The notes: generated from the sequence alone by a model not told the origin. A DNA stretch of 61,608 nt from Yinghuangia seranimata (GCF_029953285.1 NZ_JASAOI010000083.1:1-61608), one strand, 5' to 3'; shown: positions 33,595 to 47,213, counted from the stretch's first letter. Numbers and translations: made by a program.

Positions 33595-34632
33595 TCAGAA
33601 CTTCAGGTCGGCCTTCACCGGGCGGTGGTCGCTGGAGGTCTTCGGCAGCACCGAGGCGTCCACGGTGTGCAGGCCGCGCACGAGCACGTGGTCGATCGCG
33701 GCCATCGGGAACGACGCCGGCCACGTGAATCCGAAGCCCGATCCGGCCGCGTCCTGCGCGTCGGTCAGGCCGTCGGTCAGCGGCTTGAGGCCGCGGTCGG
33801 CGACCGTGCCGTTCAGGTCGCCGAGCAGGACGACGTGCCGCGCCGGGTCGGCGTCGACGTACTGCGCGAGCCGCTTGACGGTGTCGTCGCGCTGCGAGAT
33901 CCCGAAGCCGCCCGGGCCGAACCGCACGGACGCGAGGTGCGCGACGTACACGGCGACGGTGCCCTTGGGCGTGGCCAGTTCGGCGCGCAGGGCGCGGGTC
34001 CAGCCCATGCCGACGTCGACGGGGGTGACGTTCTGGATGGGAAACCGGCTCCACAGCGCGACGGTGCCCTCGGAGGCGTGGTGCGCGTAGGCGCCGTCGA
34101 GGACCGCGCCGTAGCGGCCGCGCTGGCCGCTCGGGATCTCCTCCAACGCGACGACGTCGGCACCGGCGTTCAGCAGCGAGCGGGCCGTGCCGGCCGGGTC
34201 CGGGTTCTCGGCGTTGATGTTGTGGGTGACCACGCGCAGGTCGTACGGGCCGCCTCCGCCGCCCGAGCCGAACAGCGCGCCGCCGAACATCGCCAGCCAC
34301 ACCACGGCGGGCAGCACGGCCGCGACCAGCGCGGTCCACGAGCGGCGCAGTGCCGCGCCGAGCAGCACGGGGACGATCAAGAACCCGGTCCACGGCAGGA
34401 AGGTCTCGAGCAGCGAGCCGATCTGCCCGGGGGTGTTCGGCACCAGGGAGTGCCCGGCCATGAGCAGCGCGACCAGCACGGCGTACGCCGCGACGAAGCG
34501 TCCGCGCCGCCACGCGGGGCGCCGCATGAGCGCGGCCAGGTCCGCGCGGCTCGGGACGCCACGCCGACGGCCGCGCCCTGCCCCGGCCGTCTCAGGCCCG
34601 GCGGGGGTCGGCGTCGTGGTGGGCCACGTCAT
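33595..34632 (-). CDS. Membrane-anchored endonuclease/exonuclease/phosphatase family protein
   Basis: A 345-residue protein. A basic cytoplasmic N-terminus and about three membrane helices (residues 45-125) precede an extracytoplasmic EEP domain with the metal and catalytic motifs THNINAENPD, VALEEIPSG, LLGDLNGT and, at the end, SDHRPVKADL. Family members cleave phosphodiesters in nucleic acids, lipids or nucleotides. Placement outside the membrane suggests a lipid or extracellular nucleic acid substrate, which is inference. GGGAG lies 6 nt before the ATG. It ends 22 bp from the convergent SDR stop. Confidence 0.85.
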   Translation of the reverse strand: MTWPTTTPTPAGPETAGAGRGRRRGVPSRADLAALMRRPAWRRGRFVAAYAVLVALLMAGHSLVPNTPGQIGSLLETFLPWTGFLIVPVLLGAALRRSWTALVAAVLPAVVWLAMFGGALFGSGGGGGPYDLRVVTHNINAENPDPAGTARSLLNAGADVVALEEIPSGQRGRYGAVLDGAYAHHASEGTVALWSRFPIQNVTPVDVGMGWTRALRAELATPKGTVAVYVAHLASVRFGPGGFGISQRDDTVKRLAQYVDADPARHVVLLGDLNGTVADRGLKPLTDGLTDAQDAAGSGFGFTWPASFPMAAIDHVLVRGLHTVDASVLPKTSSDHRPVKADLKF

Positions 34633-34802
34633 GTGTCACTCCCGGGGTCGCTCGGCGCGCGCTGTGGACGCCGGCTCCCCGGGGGTCCGCCCGCGGGGTG
34701 TCCGGCGTGTGCGCCGAATGTCGCATACGTCCTCACAGGACGCACGCCGTGCGCCGCGGGGTTCCCCCACCGAGCGCCCGGGACGGTTCTGGGACGAGAC
34801 GG

Positions 34803-35492
34803 TCACATTTCCGGTCCGTCGGCGTCGCGCGGCGGGCGCGCGGCCTCCGGCACCGCGAGCCCGGTCAGCACCGAGTCGACGATCTGCTCGGGCAGCTCGG
34901 GCGGCAGGTCCTGCGCGTCGTGCATCATCTTGCGGACCAGCATGGGGGCGCTGAAGAGGTCCTTCATGACCTCGATCGGCAGGTCGGCGCGCAGCTCGCC
35001 GGTGGCGACGCCGCGGCGCAGCACGACGCGCATCGCCTCGCGGCGCTTCTCTATGACGACCTCGTGGTAGCGCCGGGCGAGCTCGGGGTGCTGCTTGACG
35101 TGCCCGAGCACGCTCTGGAGCAGCCCTTCGGCGCGCTGGTCGAGGAGGTTGCGGCGCATCGCGACGAGGAGCGCGACCAGGTCGTCGCGGACGCTCTCGC
35201 CGGCGAGCTCGGGAATCGGCTCCTCGGCGGCCTCCACGGCCGCGATGACGAGCGCCTCCTTGTTGGACCAGCGGCGGTAGATGGTCGCCTTGCCGCAGCC
35301 CGCGGCCTGCGCGACCGCCTCGATCGACAGCGCGCCGATGTTGCCGTGCTCGGCGATCAGCGCGAGGGTCGCGTCGAGGATGGCGCGCTCGGCGGCGGCG
35401 CTGCGCGGCCGACCGCGCTGCGCGCGCGGCACCGCCGCCGGGCCGCCCTGGGGGGCGGGGCCGGCGGCGGTGTCGTCCGTCATGGAGCTCAT
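34803..35492 (-). CDS. TetR-family repressor of the MFS efflux operon
   Basis: A 229-residue TetR protein. The helix-turn-helix region contains RAILDATLALIAEHG and AGCGKATIYRRWSNKEALV. The C-terminal domain resembles TetR_C groups of drug-efflux repressors. The gene starts 3 bp after the MFS stop and is clearly co-transcribed with it. A palindrome upstream of the MFS gene is the expected operator, giving an autoregulated efflux unit. ATG 35492 has AAGG about 9 nt upstream; an in-frame ATG lies 9 bp further in. Confidence 0.9.
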   Translation of the reverse strand: MSSMTDDTAAGPAPQGGPAAVPRAQRGRPRSAAAERAILDATLALIAEHGNIGALSIEAVAQAAGCGKATIYRRWSNKEALVIAAVEAAEEPIPELAGESVRDDLVALLVAMRRNLLDQRAEGLLQSVLGHVKQHPELARRYHEVVIEKRREAMRVVLRRGVATGELRADLPIEVMKDLFSAPMLVRKMMHDAQDLPPELPEQIVDSVLTGLAVPEAARPPRDADGPEM

Positions 35493-35495
35493 CGC

Positions 35496-37076
35496 TCAGA
35501 CCTTAGCGTCGGTGCGCACCTGCTCGGGCACACTCGGTGTCGTCGGGGCGGCGGGCTTGCGGGGCATCCACCGTGCGACCACGACCGCGCCGATCGCGGC
35601 CACGACCGCCGAGCCGAGGGCGGCGCTGTGCATCGCGGTGATGAACGCGTCCTTGGCGGGATCCACCCATCCGGCGCCCTGCGGGCCGGCGTGCGCGGCC
35701 GCGCCGAGCGTCGCCTCGACGGACTCGTCGGCGCCCTTGGGGACGCCGTTGCCGGCGACCTGGTCGCGGTAGACCGAGGAGAGCAGCGAGCCGAGGACCG
35801 CGACGCCGAGCGCGCCGCCGACCTGCCGGACGGTGTTGGTGACCGCCGAGCCGGCCCCGGCCTTCTCCCGCGGCAGCGACGCCATGACGGAGTTGGTGGC
35901 GGGCGGCATGACGAGGGACATCGCGAGGCCCTGGACGAAGAACACGACGCACAGGATCCACATCGGGGTGCTGCGGCCCATCGCCAGGAACAGCAGGAAG
36001 GCGCCGGTGATCATGACCATGCCGGTGGTCGTGACCGCGCGCACCCCGAACTTGGTGACGAAGGTGGCGCTGCGCGGCGCGAACAGCAACTGCCCGACGG
36101 CGAGCGGGAGCAGGAACAGGCCGGTCTGCAGCGGCGTGTAGCCGCGCACGCTCTGCAGGTAGAAGGCCATGAAGAAGGTCACGCCCATGAGGGCGAAGAA
36201 CACCAGGCCGATCGCCGCGGCGGCCGCGGAGAACGAGCGCTCGCGGAAGAAGCGGACGTCGAGCGCGGGGTGGTCGCTGCGCTTCTCGTACCAGATGAAG
36301 AAGCCGAGGATCGCCAGGCCGACGGCGATGGTCGCGAGCACCTGGACGCTGGTCCAGGAGTCCTCGCCGCCCTTGATGATGCCGTAGACGAGGGAGACCA
36401 GGCCGGCGATGGACAACAGGACGCCGACGGGGTCGAGGCGGCCCGGGTTGGGGTCCTTGGAGTCCGGCACCACGAAGATCATCGCGAGGACGCCGACGAT
36501 GACGATCGGGACGTTGATGAGGAAGACCGAGCCCCACCAGAACTTCTCGAGCAGCGCGCCGCCGGTGATCGGGCCGATCGCGATGGCCAGGCCGACCGCG
36601 CCGGACCAGATGCCGATCGCCTTGGCGCGCTCGTGCGGCTCGAAGACGTTGCTGATGATCGACAGCGTCGCGGGCATCACGAACGCGGCGCCGAAACCCA
36701 TCACGGCGCGCGCGGCGATCAGCTGGCCGGGGCTCTGCGCCATCGACGACAGCAGCGACGCGACGCCGAAGACGACCATCCCGAACAGCAGCAGCTTCTT
36801 GCGGCCGAAGCGGTCGCCGAGGATGCCGGCGGTGAAGAGCAGGCCCGCGAAGACCAGCGTGTAGGAGTTGATCGCCCACTGCAGCTGGCTCTGCGAGGCG
36901 CCGAGGCCCTGGTCGGGGTCGGCGATGACCTTGATGGCGACGTTGAGGATCGAGTTGTCGAGGACGACGACGAGCAGGCTCAGGACGAGCACGCCGAGGA
37001 TGTACCAGCGGCGCTTGTGCACGGTCGGGTCGACAGTGCGCGGCGGGAGGGCCGCGCCGGGGGCGGTGCCGGCCAT
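35496..37076 (-). CDS. MFS multidrug efflux transporter, DHA2 (EmrB/QacA) type
   Basis: A 526-residue transporter with about 14 membrane helices. The family motifs are present: [13 protein letters not shown] in helix 1, [14 protein letters not shown] in loop 2-3 and the proton/antiport-type GPITGGALL in helix 5. DHA2 pumps export drugs, dyes or self-made metabolites with proton influx. GGGGGAA lies about 5 nt before the ATG. It forms an operon with the downstream tetR gene and is preceded by a perfect palindrome. The substrate cannot be told from sequence. Confidence 0.93.
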   Translation of the reverse strand: MAGTAPGAALPPRTVDPTVHKRRWYILGVLVLSLLVVVLDNSILNVAIKVIADPDQGLGASQSQLQWAINSYTLVFAGLLFTAGILGDRFGRKKLLLFGMVVFGVASLLSSMAQSPGQLIAARAVMGFGAAFVMPATLSIISNVFEPHERAKAIGIWSGAVGLAIAIGPITGGALLEKFWWGSVFLINVPIVIVGVLAMIFVVPDSKDPNPGRLDPVGVLLSIAGLVSLVYGIIKGGEDSWTSVQVLATIAVGLAILGFFIWYEKRSDHPALDVRFFRERSFSAAAAAIGLVFFALMGVTFFMAFYLQSVRGYTPLQTGLFLLPLAVGQLLFAPRSATFVTKFGVRAVTTTGMVMITGAFLLFLAMGRSTPMWILCVVFFVQGLAMSLVMPPATNSVMASLPREKAGAGSAVTNTVRQVGGALGVAVLGSLLSSVYRDQVAGNGVPKGADESVEATLGAAAHAGPQGAGWVDPAKDAFITAMHSAALGSAVVAAIGAVVVARWMPRKPAAPTTPSVPEQVRTDAKV

Positions 37077-37107
37077 GGAGTTCCCCCTCTACGGGTTCGT
37101 TGTGTTT

Positions 37108-37176
37108 CGATACGACACAGTATCGTTTCGCAATGAGCGTAGTCGGCGCTTATCGAAACGGTCTAGTCTCGTATCG
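37108..37176. promoter_or_regulatory. TetR-type operators upstream of the MFS gene
   Basis: CGATAC-gacaca-GTATCG at 37108-37125 is a perfect 6-bp-arm palindrome 32 bp upstream of the MFS start. A second, imperfect site with TATCGAAACG (37151-37160) and GTATCG (37171-37176) lies 26 bp further out. This AT-richer stretch also holds the promoter, whose -10/-35 boxes I cannot fix with confidence. Confidence 0.7.
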
Positions 37177-37292
37177 TAAATAGTCGGCAAACCCGGGGCG
37201 ACGTCCGCCCCTGTCGCCCGGGCGGAGCACGTGTCACCATGGCAATCAGTCAGGGGACGCCGAATGAGCGCCTCTAGATGAGGAGTTTGACC

Positions 37293-38183
37293 ATGTCCGA
37301 GAAGCAGTCGCAGCCCCCCGCGTCGCCCGCCCCCGCCGTCCCCGAAGGCCCGGGCCTGACGCTGTACGGCGGCACCGGAACCGGCCGCCGGGTGACCGTC
37401 CGCGACCTGGCCCGCGCCAAGCAGTCCGGCGAGAAGTGGCCGATGCTGACCGCGTACGACTCCATGATCGCCTCGGTCTTCGACGACGCCGGCATACCCG
37501 TGCTGCTCGTGGGCGACTCCGCGGGCAACAACCACCTCGGCTACGAGAACACCATCCCCGTCACCGTGGACCAGCTGGTCATGCTGACCGGCGCCGTGGT
37601 GCGCGGCACCAAGCGCGCCCTCGTGGTCGCCGACCTGCCGTTCGGCTCGTACCAGGTCTCCCCCGCCCAGGCCCTGGAGACCGGAGCGCGCTTCCTCAAG
37701 GAGGCCGGCGCCGGCGCGGTCAAGCTCGAGGGCGGCGTCGCGATGACGCACCAGGTCGAGGCGCTCGTCACGGCCGGCATCCCGGTCATGGCGCACATCG
37801 GCCTGACCCCGCAGTCCGTCAACGTGCTCGGCGGCTACCGCGTGCAGGGCCGCGGCGACGAGGCCGCCGCGCAACTGCTCGCGGACGCCAAGGCGATGCA
37901 GGCGGCCGGCGCGTTCGCCGTCGTCCTGGAGCTGGTCCCCGAGGAACTGGCCGCCAAGGTCACCGCGATGCTCGACATCCCGACCGTCGGCATCGGCGCG
38001 GGCGCCGGGTGCGACGCGCAGGTCCTGGTGTGGACCGACATGGCGGGCCTCACCCCCGGCAAGCTGCCGAAGTTCGTGAAGCAGTACGCCGACCTTCGCA
38101 CCACGCTCGGCGACGCGGCGCGCGCGTTCGCCGCCGACGTGGTGGGCGGCGAGTACCCGGGCCCGGAGCACGCGTTCCACTGA
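37293..38183 (+). CDS. panB: 3-methyl-2-oxobutanoate hydroxymethyltransferase
   Basis: A 296-residue enzyme that adds a hydroxymethyl group from methylene-THF to 2-oxoisovalerate, committing to pantothenate and CoA. Motifs: [47 protein letters not shown] and [18 protein letters not shown]. An N-terminal extension of about 40 Pro/Gly-rich residues is typical of actinomycetes. ATG 37293 was chosen over the in-frame ATG 37278 because AGGAG (37281-37285) lies 7 nt upstream of it. It is followed by a 10-bp stem hairpin. Confidence 0.97.
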   Translation: MSEKQSQPPASPAPAVPEGPGLTLYGGTGTGRRVTVRDLARAKQSGEKWPMLTAYDSMIASVFDDAGIPVLLVGDSAGNNHLGYENTIPVTVDQLVMLTGAVVRGTKRALVVADLPFGSYQVSPAQALETGARFLKEAGAGAVKLEGGVAMTHQVEALVTAGIPVMAHIGLTPQSVNVLGGYRVQGRGDEAAAQLLADAKAMQAAGAFAVVLELVPEELAAKVTAMLDIPTVGIGAGAGCDAQVLVWTDMAGLTPGKLPKFVKQYADLRTTLGDAARAFAADVVGGEYPGPEHAFH

Positions 38184-38256
38184 CGGCGTCCGCCGCTCCC
38201 GCCCGACCCGGCCTCGACGCTCCGCGTTCCGGTTGGGTCCCGATCGCGCCACCGTC

Positions 38257-38287
38257 GTCCCCGGCCTGCTGTGTGCGGGCCGGGGAC
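38257..38287 (+). terminator. Hairpin after panB
   Basis: A perfect 10-bp stem (38257-38266 with 38278-38287) and 11-nt loop, 73 nt after the panB stop. Confidence 0.55.
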
Positions 38288-38347
38288 GCGGCATACTCGT
38301 GACGACATACCTGACCGTCCAGAGAGAAAAAGCGGGGAGCCGTCATC

Positions 38348-39127
38348 GTGACCGACGCCTGGACCCGGCCCGGCTCCCAGCTGCGCCACGTGCGGCCGGC
38401 GCCACTGTTCCTCGCCCTGGTGCTGGTGTTCGTCATCTCCGGCGTCACGGCCTGGCGCGGCGACGGCGAACAGCGCATGGCGGTCTTCCTGTTCGTGATG
38501 ACCGGCTGGCTGATCTCGCTGTGCCTGCACGAGTTCTCGCACGCCTTCACCGCGCTGCGGGCCGGCGACACGTCGGTGATAGGCAAGGGCTATCTGACGC
38601 TCGACCCCATCAAGTACAGCGACCCGCTGTTCACGTTCATCATCCCGGCGGTCTTCGTGCTGATGGGCGGCATCCCGCTCAGCGGCGGCGCGGTCTACAT
38701 CGAACGCGGGCGCATCCGCGGGCGGGTGCAGAACAGCCTGGTGTCCGCGGCCGGCCCGCTGACGAACGTGGCGCTCGCGGCCGTCTGCATCACCGTCATC
38801 AACTCCGGTGCGCTGGACAACGCGTCGGCGGCGTTCCACGCGGCGTTCGTGTTCTTCACGCAGCTGCAGATCATCGCCTCGATCCTCAACCTGCTGCCGG
38901 TGCCCGGCCTGGACGGCTTCGGGATCATCGAGCCGTGGCTGTCCTACGACTTCCGCCGCGCGATCGCGCCGTACGCGCCGTTCGCGCCGCTGCTGCTCTT
39001 CGGCCTGCTGTTCACGCCGGAGATCAACAACTGGTTCTTCGACCGGGTGGACTCGGTCTGCGAGGCGTTCAACGTGTCGCCTGCGTGGGCCTCCCTCGGC
39101 TATCACCTGTTCCAGTTCTGGAAGTAG
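38348..39127 (+). CDS. Site-2-protease-type (M50) membrane metalloprotease
   Basis: A 259-residue membrane protein with five to six helices. The zinc motif HEFSH is at residues 61-65 and the second conserved motif, NLLPVPGLDG with its metal-binding Asp, at 181-190. There is no PDZ domain. This is the compact SREBP M50-like class that cuts within membranes; its substrate is unknown. GGGGAG lies 8 nt before the GTG. The last 25 bp overlap the 3' end of the convergent AI-2E permease gene, where both proteins end in Phe-Gln/Trp-rich residues read from the same DNA. Confidence 0.9.
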   Translation: MTDAWTRPGSQLRHVRPAPLFLALVLVFVISGVTAWRGDGEQRMAVFLFVMTGWLISLCLHEFSHAFTALRAGDTSVIGKGYLTLDPIKYSDPLFTFIIPAVFVLMGGIPLSGGAVYIERGRIRGRVQNSLVSAAGPLTNVALAAVCITVINSGALDNASAAFHAAFVFFTQLQIIASILNLLPVPGLDGFGIIEPWLSYDFRRAIAPYAPFAPLLLFGLLFTPEINNWFFDRVDSVCEAFNVSPAWASLGYHLFQFWK

Positions 39128-40356
39128 CGGCGCTTCCTCTGCCCGCCCCCGTCCGGCGACGGCGCGGGCGGTGCCAGCCGGTGCTCGGTGACCTCGTAGC
39201 GCCGCACGTACGTGCTGAAGAACGCCTGCCCGGTCGCGGTGGCGGGGATCGCCACGAGCGCGCCGGTCGGGCCGAGCAGCGCCGCGCCCGCGATGACCGA
39301 GCCGAACGCGACGGCCGGGTGGATGTCGACGGTCCTCGACGTGATGCGCGGGTGCAGGAGGTAGTTCTCGAACTGCTGGTACGCCGTCGCGAAGGCGATC
39401 ACCCACAACGCGTCGACGGGGTCCTTGGTGAGCGCGACGAGGGCGGGCAGCGCGGCCGCGAGGTAGGTGCCGACGGTCGGGATGAACTGGCTGACCAGGC
39501 CGACCCACAGGGCGAGCGCGATCGCGTAGTCCAGGCCGAGCACCAGGAAGAGGACGTAGTGCGCGACGGCGGAGACCAGCGCCATCAGCGCGCGTGAGTA
39601 CAGGTAGCCGCCGGTCTTGTCGATGGCGATGTCCCAGGCCCGCAGCACCTCGGCCTGCTTGCCCGGCGGCAGCAGCGAGCACAACGCGCGCCGCACCCGC
39701 GGACCCTCGGCGGCGAAGTAGAACGTGAACAGCCCGATGGTGAACAGCTCGAACAGGCCGCCGACGACCGCCGCGCCGAAGCCGAGCGCGTTGTCCGCGA
39801 CCGTCTCGGCGTAGCCCTGCACGGTGTCGGAGTCCTTGAACAGGCCGCCCTGGATCTTCTCGATGGTCAGGTCGGTGTGGAAGCGGCCGTTGATCCAGTC
39901 GAGCAGCGACTGGATGTGGTCGGGCAGGTCGCGGGCGAGGGTGGCGACCTGGTCGACCATGAGCGAGCCGATCGCGGCGAGCACCGCGGCCATGGCGAGC
40001 AGCACGACCACGAAGACCAGGCCGGTCGCCAGCCCGCGCCGCATGCCGCGGCGGGCGAGCCGGTCCACGGCGGGCTCGATGGCCAGCGACAGGAAGAACG
40101 CGATCAGCAGGTCGGTCAGGAAGCCGCGCAGGTGGCCGAACGCCCAGCGCAGCAATATGAAGCCGACCAGGGCCGCGAAGACCATGAGGATCGCGCGCGG
40201 CAGCCAGCGCGGCATGCGGTCGCGGTCGTACGCGCCCGCGGCGACGCGCGCCTCCGGCCCGACCGGGCCGTCCGGGCCGCCGGGCGCGGCGGTGCCGCCG
40301 TCCGGCGCGGGCGGTTCGGCGGTGGGGTCGTGGGGCGTCGTGCGGCTGGCTGTCAC
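39103..40356 (-). CDS. AI-2E family transporter (PerM/TqsA-like)
   Basis: A 417-residue permease with about eight membrane helices. Family features: a paired first hairpin (ILMVFAALVGFILLRW and LTDLLIAFFLSLAIEP), a long cytoplasmic/periplasmic segment (about 160-230), then LGLDYAIALALWVGLVSQFIPTVG and NYLLHPRITSRTVDIHPAVA. The family includes exporters of autoinducer-2 and Na+/H+ antiporters, so the cargo is open. The GTG at 40356 is supported by TAGGGT 7 nt upstream (40364-40369). A C-terminal basic tail overlaps the M50 protease gene by 25 bp. Confidence 0.88.
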   Translation of the reverse strand: MTASRTTPHDPTAEPPAPDGGTAAPGGPDGPVGPEARVAAGAYDRDRMPRWLPRAILMVFAALVGFILLRWAFGHLRGFLTDLLIAFFLSLAIEPAVDRLARRGMRRGLATGLVFVVVLLAMAAVLAAIGSLMVDQVATLARDLPDHIQSLLDWINGRFHTDLTIEKIQGGLFKDSDTVQGYAETVADNALGFGAAVVGGLFELFTIGLFTFYFAAEGPRVRRALCSLLPPGKQAEVLRAWDIAIDKTGGYLYSRALMALVSAVAHYVLFLVLGLDYAIALALWVGLVSQFIPTVGTYLAAALPALVALTKDPVDALWVIAFATAYQQFENYLLHPRITSRTVDIHPAVAFGSVIAGAALLGPTGALVAIPATATGQAFFSTYVRRYEVTEHRLAPPAPSPDGGGQRKRRYFQNWNR

Positions 40357-40363
40357 GGCATGC

Positions 40364-40369
40364 ACCCTA
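40364..40369 (-). promoter_or_regulatory. -10 box for leaderless AI-2E permease gene
   Basis: TAGGGT on the minus strand ends 7 nt before the GTG. Confidence 0.45.
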
Positions 40370-40449
40370 TGCCGGTCTATGCCGGGTTTCTGACCGCCTT
40401 CAGGCTGCCGGCGACCCGTCCGGGGCCCGCCCCGGCACGTCCCTGACAC

Positions 40450-40469
40450 GTCCCGGGCCTGCCCGGGAC
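40450..40469 (-). terminator. Hairpin after the DUF3046 gene
   Basis: GTCCCGGGC, two bases and GCCCGGGAC: a perfect 9-bp stem just after the stop on the minus strand. Confidence 0.6.
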
Positions 40470-40476
40470 CCGCGCG

Positions 40477-40671
40477 TCAGCGCTGCGAGGCCGGGACGTC
40501 CATCGCGCGGCACACCGCGCGCCACACGTCCTTGGTCTCGAAGCCGGCGTCGAGCGCCTGCACCACGGTGCGCCCGCCCAGCTCCGCCATCACGTGGTCG
40601 TTGGCGAAGGAGTCGGCGTAGGTCTCTCCGAAGTGGGCGCGCATCCGCTCCCAGAAGTCGGTCAGTCGCAT
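40477..40671 (-). CDS. DUF3046 family small protein
   Basis: A 64-residue protein reading MRLTDFWERMRAHFGE at the start, with HVMAELGGRTVVQALDAG and KDVWRAVCRAMDVP after it, which identifies DUF3046, an actinobacterial family of unknown function usually found near recA and the Lhr helicase. It is divergent from lhr with 70 bp between the starts. GATAAT lies exactly 6 nt before the ATG with no ribosome site, so it is probably leaderless. Confidence 0.95.
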   Translation of the reverse strand: MRLTDFWERMRAHFGETYADSFANDHVMAELGGRTVVQALDAGFETKDVWRAVCRAMDVPASQR

Positions 40672-40677
40672 CCCCCG

Positions 40678-40683
40678 ATTATC
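40678..40683 (-). promoter_or_regulatory. -10 box for leaderless DUF3046 gene
   Basis: GATAAT on the minus strand ends 6 nt before the ATG; close to the TATAAT consensus. Confidence 0.65.
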
Positions 40684-40741
40684 CCAGGTCGCGCGCGGTC
40701 TCCGGCGGTTTGTCGGCGCGGCTTGGCACCATGGAAGCGCT

Positions 40742-45541
<4,800 letters not shown>

Positions 45542-45565
45542 GACTGATTCGTTACGCGGCTGCCC

Positions 45566-45595
45566 GACGTACGAAACACCCCGGTCACGTACGTC
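45566..45595 (+). repeat. 8-bp inverted repeat after lhr
   Basis: GACGTACG (45566-45573) and CGTACGTC (45588-45595) flank 14 nt, 24 nt after the lhr stop. It could be a weak terminator or a protein-binding site. Confidence 0.45.
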
Positions 45596-45691
45596 GCCCA
45601 CCATTCAGTGCATGGACGCGAAGGCGTCCCGCCTCCCCGCCCGGGAGGCGCCTCGCCCGTGGCGACCCTGCACGCGCCACGGTAGAGGCAT

Positions 45692-45745
45692 CACAACCGG
45701 TGTCGCGCACGTGTTCCTGGCCGCGCGGGCGCGACACCGGTTGTG
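45692..45745 (+). terminator. Perfect 17-bp stem-loop between lhr and nei
   Basis: CACAACCGGTGTCGCGC (45692-45708) pairs perfectly with 45729-45745 around a 20-nt loop and is followed by GCGTTTTCC. It ends 64 nt before nei. It could terminate lhr or act on the nei leader. Confidence 0.6.
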
Positions 45746-45809
45746 GCGTTTTCCGTCCGATTGCCCGCCGGTTTTTGTCCGAACGCGTGGCGGGGCGGAG
45801 AATCGGCGC

Positions 45810-46604
45810 ATGCCCGAAGGCGACACGGTGTACCAGACCGCGGCCCGTCTGCGCGGTGCGCTGGCCGGACGGGCGCTGACGCGCACGGACTTCCGCGTGC
45901 CCCGCTACGCGACGGTCGACCTGCGCGGCCGCGAGGTCCTCGAGTCGCTGTCGCGCGGCAAGCACCTGCTCCTTCGGATGACCGGCAACCTGACGCTGCA
46001 CACCCACCTGCGGATGGACGGCGCGTGGCGGATCCAACCCGCGCACGCCCGGGTGCCGCACAGCGGGCGGGACGCGGTGCGGGTGGTGCTGTGGAACGAC
46101 GCGTACGCGGCGGTCGGCATGCGGCTGCCCGTGGTCGACCTGCTGCCGACCGGCGAGGAGTCCCGCGTCGTCGGCCACCTGGGCCCCGACCCGCTCGGCC
46201 CGGACTGGGACGTCGACGAGGCCGCCCGCCGGCTCGCGAGGCAGCCCGCGCGCCCGATCGGCGAAGCGCTGCTCGACCAGCGCAACCTCGCCGGGATCGG
46301 CAACGTGTACCGGGCCGAACTGTGCTTCCTGCGCGGCGTCTCCCCGTTCGCCCCGGTCGAACGGGCGGGCGACCTGCACGCGATGGCCGACCTCGCCCGG
46401 CGCGCCCTGGACGCGAACCGCGACCGGCCGGGCCACGTGACGACCGGCGACCCGCGCCCGGGGCGGCAGAACTGGGTGTACGGCCGCGCGGGGCGGCCGT
46501 GCCTGCGCTGCGGCACCCAGGTCCGCCGCGTCGAGGCGGGGGATCCGCCGCGCGTGGTGTTCTGGTGCCCGAAGTGCCAGCCGGAGGACGCGGCGTCGGC
46601 CTGA
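45810..46604 (+). CDS. nei: Fpg/Nei family DNA glycosylase (endonuclease VIII type)
   Basis: A 264-residue glycosylase/AP lyase. The N-terminal MPEGDTV provides the catalytic Pro2 and Glu3 after Met removal, and the Nei-type form (rather than PELPEV of Fpg) suggests removal of oxidised pyrimidines. The helix-two-turn-helix segment QRNLAGIGNVYRAELCF and a C-terminal zinc finger (CLRC and CPKC pairs) are intact. ATG 45810 has GGAG 9 nt upstream; longer in-frame extensions would bury the catalytic N-terminus and are rejected. Confidence 0.95.
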   Translation: MPEGDTVYQTAARLRGALAGRALTRTDFRVPRYATVDLRGREVLESLSRGKHLLLRMTGNLTLHTHLRMDGAWRIQPAHARVPHSGRDAVRVVLWNDAYAAVGMRLPVVDLLPTGEESRVVGHLGPDPLGPDWDVDEAARRLARQPARPIGEALLDQRNLAGIGNVYRAELCFLRGVSPFAPVERAGDLHAMADLARRALDANRDRPGHVTTGDPRPGRQNWVYGRAGRPCLRCGTQVRRVEAGDPPRVVFWCPKCQPEDAASA

Positions 46605-46687
46605 GGGCACTCGACCGGGCGACTTGCGGTGACCACTCCCCCGGCCGGTCGTCCTACAGGGCGTCAGCGCGACACCTCGGAGGAGCA

Positions 46688-47188
46688 TTGGCCCTGCACC
46701 GGCTCGCGGCCCGGCACGTCGTCCCGTTCCTGCTTCTGCCGTCGGCGGCCGCCCTGGTCGCGGGCTGCGTCACCGTCTCGCCGCGCGGGCTCTCGCCCGC
46801 GCCGTCCGTGACGGCCGCCGCGCCGCGGGTGCAGGCCGCCCCGGCCGCGACGCCGGCGACACCGGCGCCCGCGCCGCCGGACACCGGGTCGCCGCCGCAC
46901 CTGGTGTGGCCGACGCCCGTACCGACCACCGGTGCCGATGAGTCCGACGACGAGGCCGAGCCGACGCGTCAGCCGCCGCGGCGCCCCGGTCCGCAGCACA
47001 CCGCGACGCCCGCGCCCAGGCCCTCGTCCGCACCCGGGGCGGCGCTGTCGGCCGACGTGTGCGACGGCCTCGCGCGGTACGGCGTCTTCCCGTACGGCGG
47101 CACCGCCCACCACTGGTGCCGGCAGCAGCAACCACCGCACCGACAGCGCCCGCACTGGGCGACGCGCCCCACAGCCGAGGTTTATTGA
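46688..47188 (+). CDS. Pro/Ala-rich lipoprotein with C-terminal two-cysteine motif
   Basis: A 166-residue predicted lipoprotein from a TTG start with GGAGG 4 nt upstream. A signal peptide (VVPFLLLPSAAA) ends in the lipobox LVAGC. About 90 residues of Ala/Pro/Thr-rich linker follow. The last 40 residues hold ADVCDGLARYGVFPYGGTA with a second Cys in HHWCRQQ, suggesting a small disulfide-bonded knob. No domain is recognised. Its stop codon overlaps the -35 box of the next gene. The start codon is less certain than the frame. Confidence 0.6.
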   Translation: MALHRLAARHVVPFLLLPSAAALVAGCVTVSPRGLSPAPSVTAAAPRVQAAPAATPATPAPAPPDTGSPPHLVWPTPVPTTGADESDDEAEPTRQPPRRPGPQHTATPAPRPSSAPGAALSADVCDGLARYGVFPYGGTAHHWCRQQQPPHRQRPHWATRPTAEVY

Positions 47189-47213
47189 CTGTTCGTCAGA
47201 TCGAATCTACGGT
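47185..47213 (+). promoter_or_regulatory. Housekeeping-type promoter of the SDR gene
   Basis: TTGACT (47185-47190), 17-nt spacer, TACGGT (47208-47213): close to the primary sigma consensus. It gives a leader of about 65 nt. Confidence 0.75.

Noticed and set aside
45612-45809. N-terminal extension of nei from an upstream in-frame ATG
   Set aside because: Fpg/Nei enzymes need Pro2 at the mature N-terminus; an extension would abolish activity, and GGAG sits correctly for ATG 45810.
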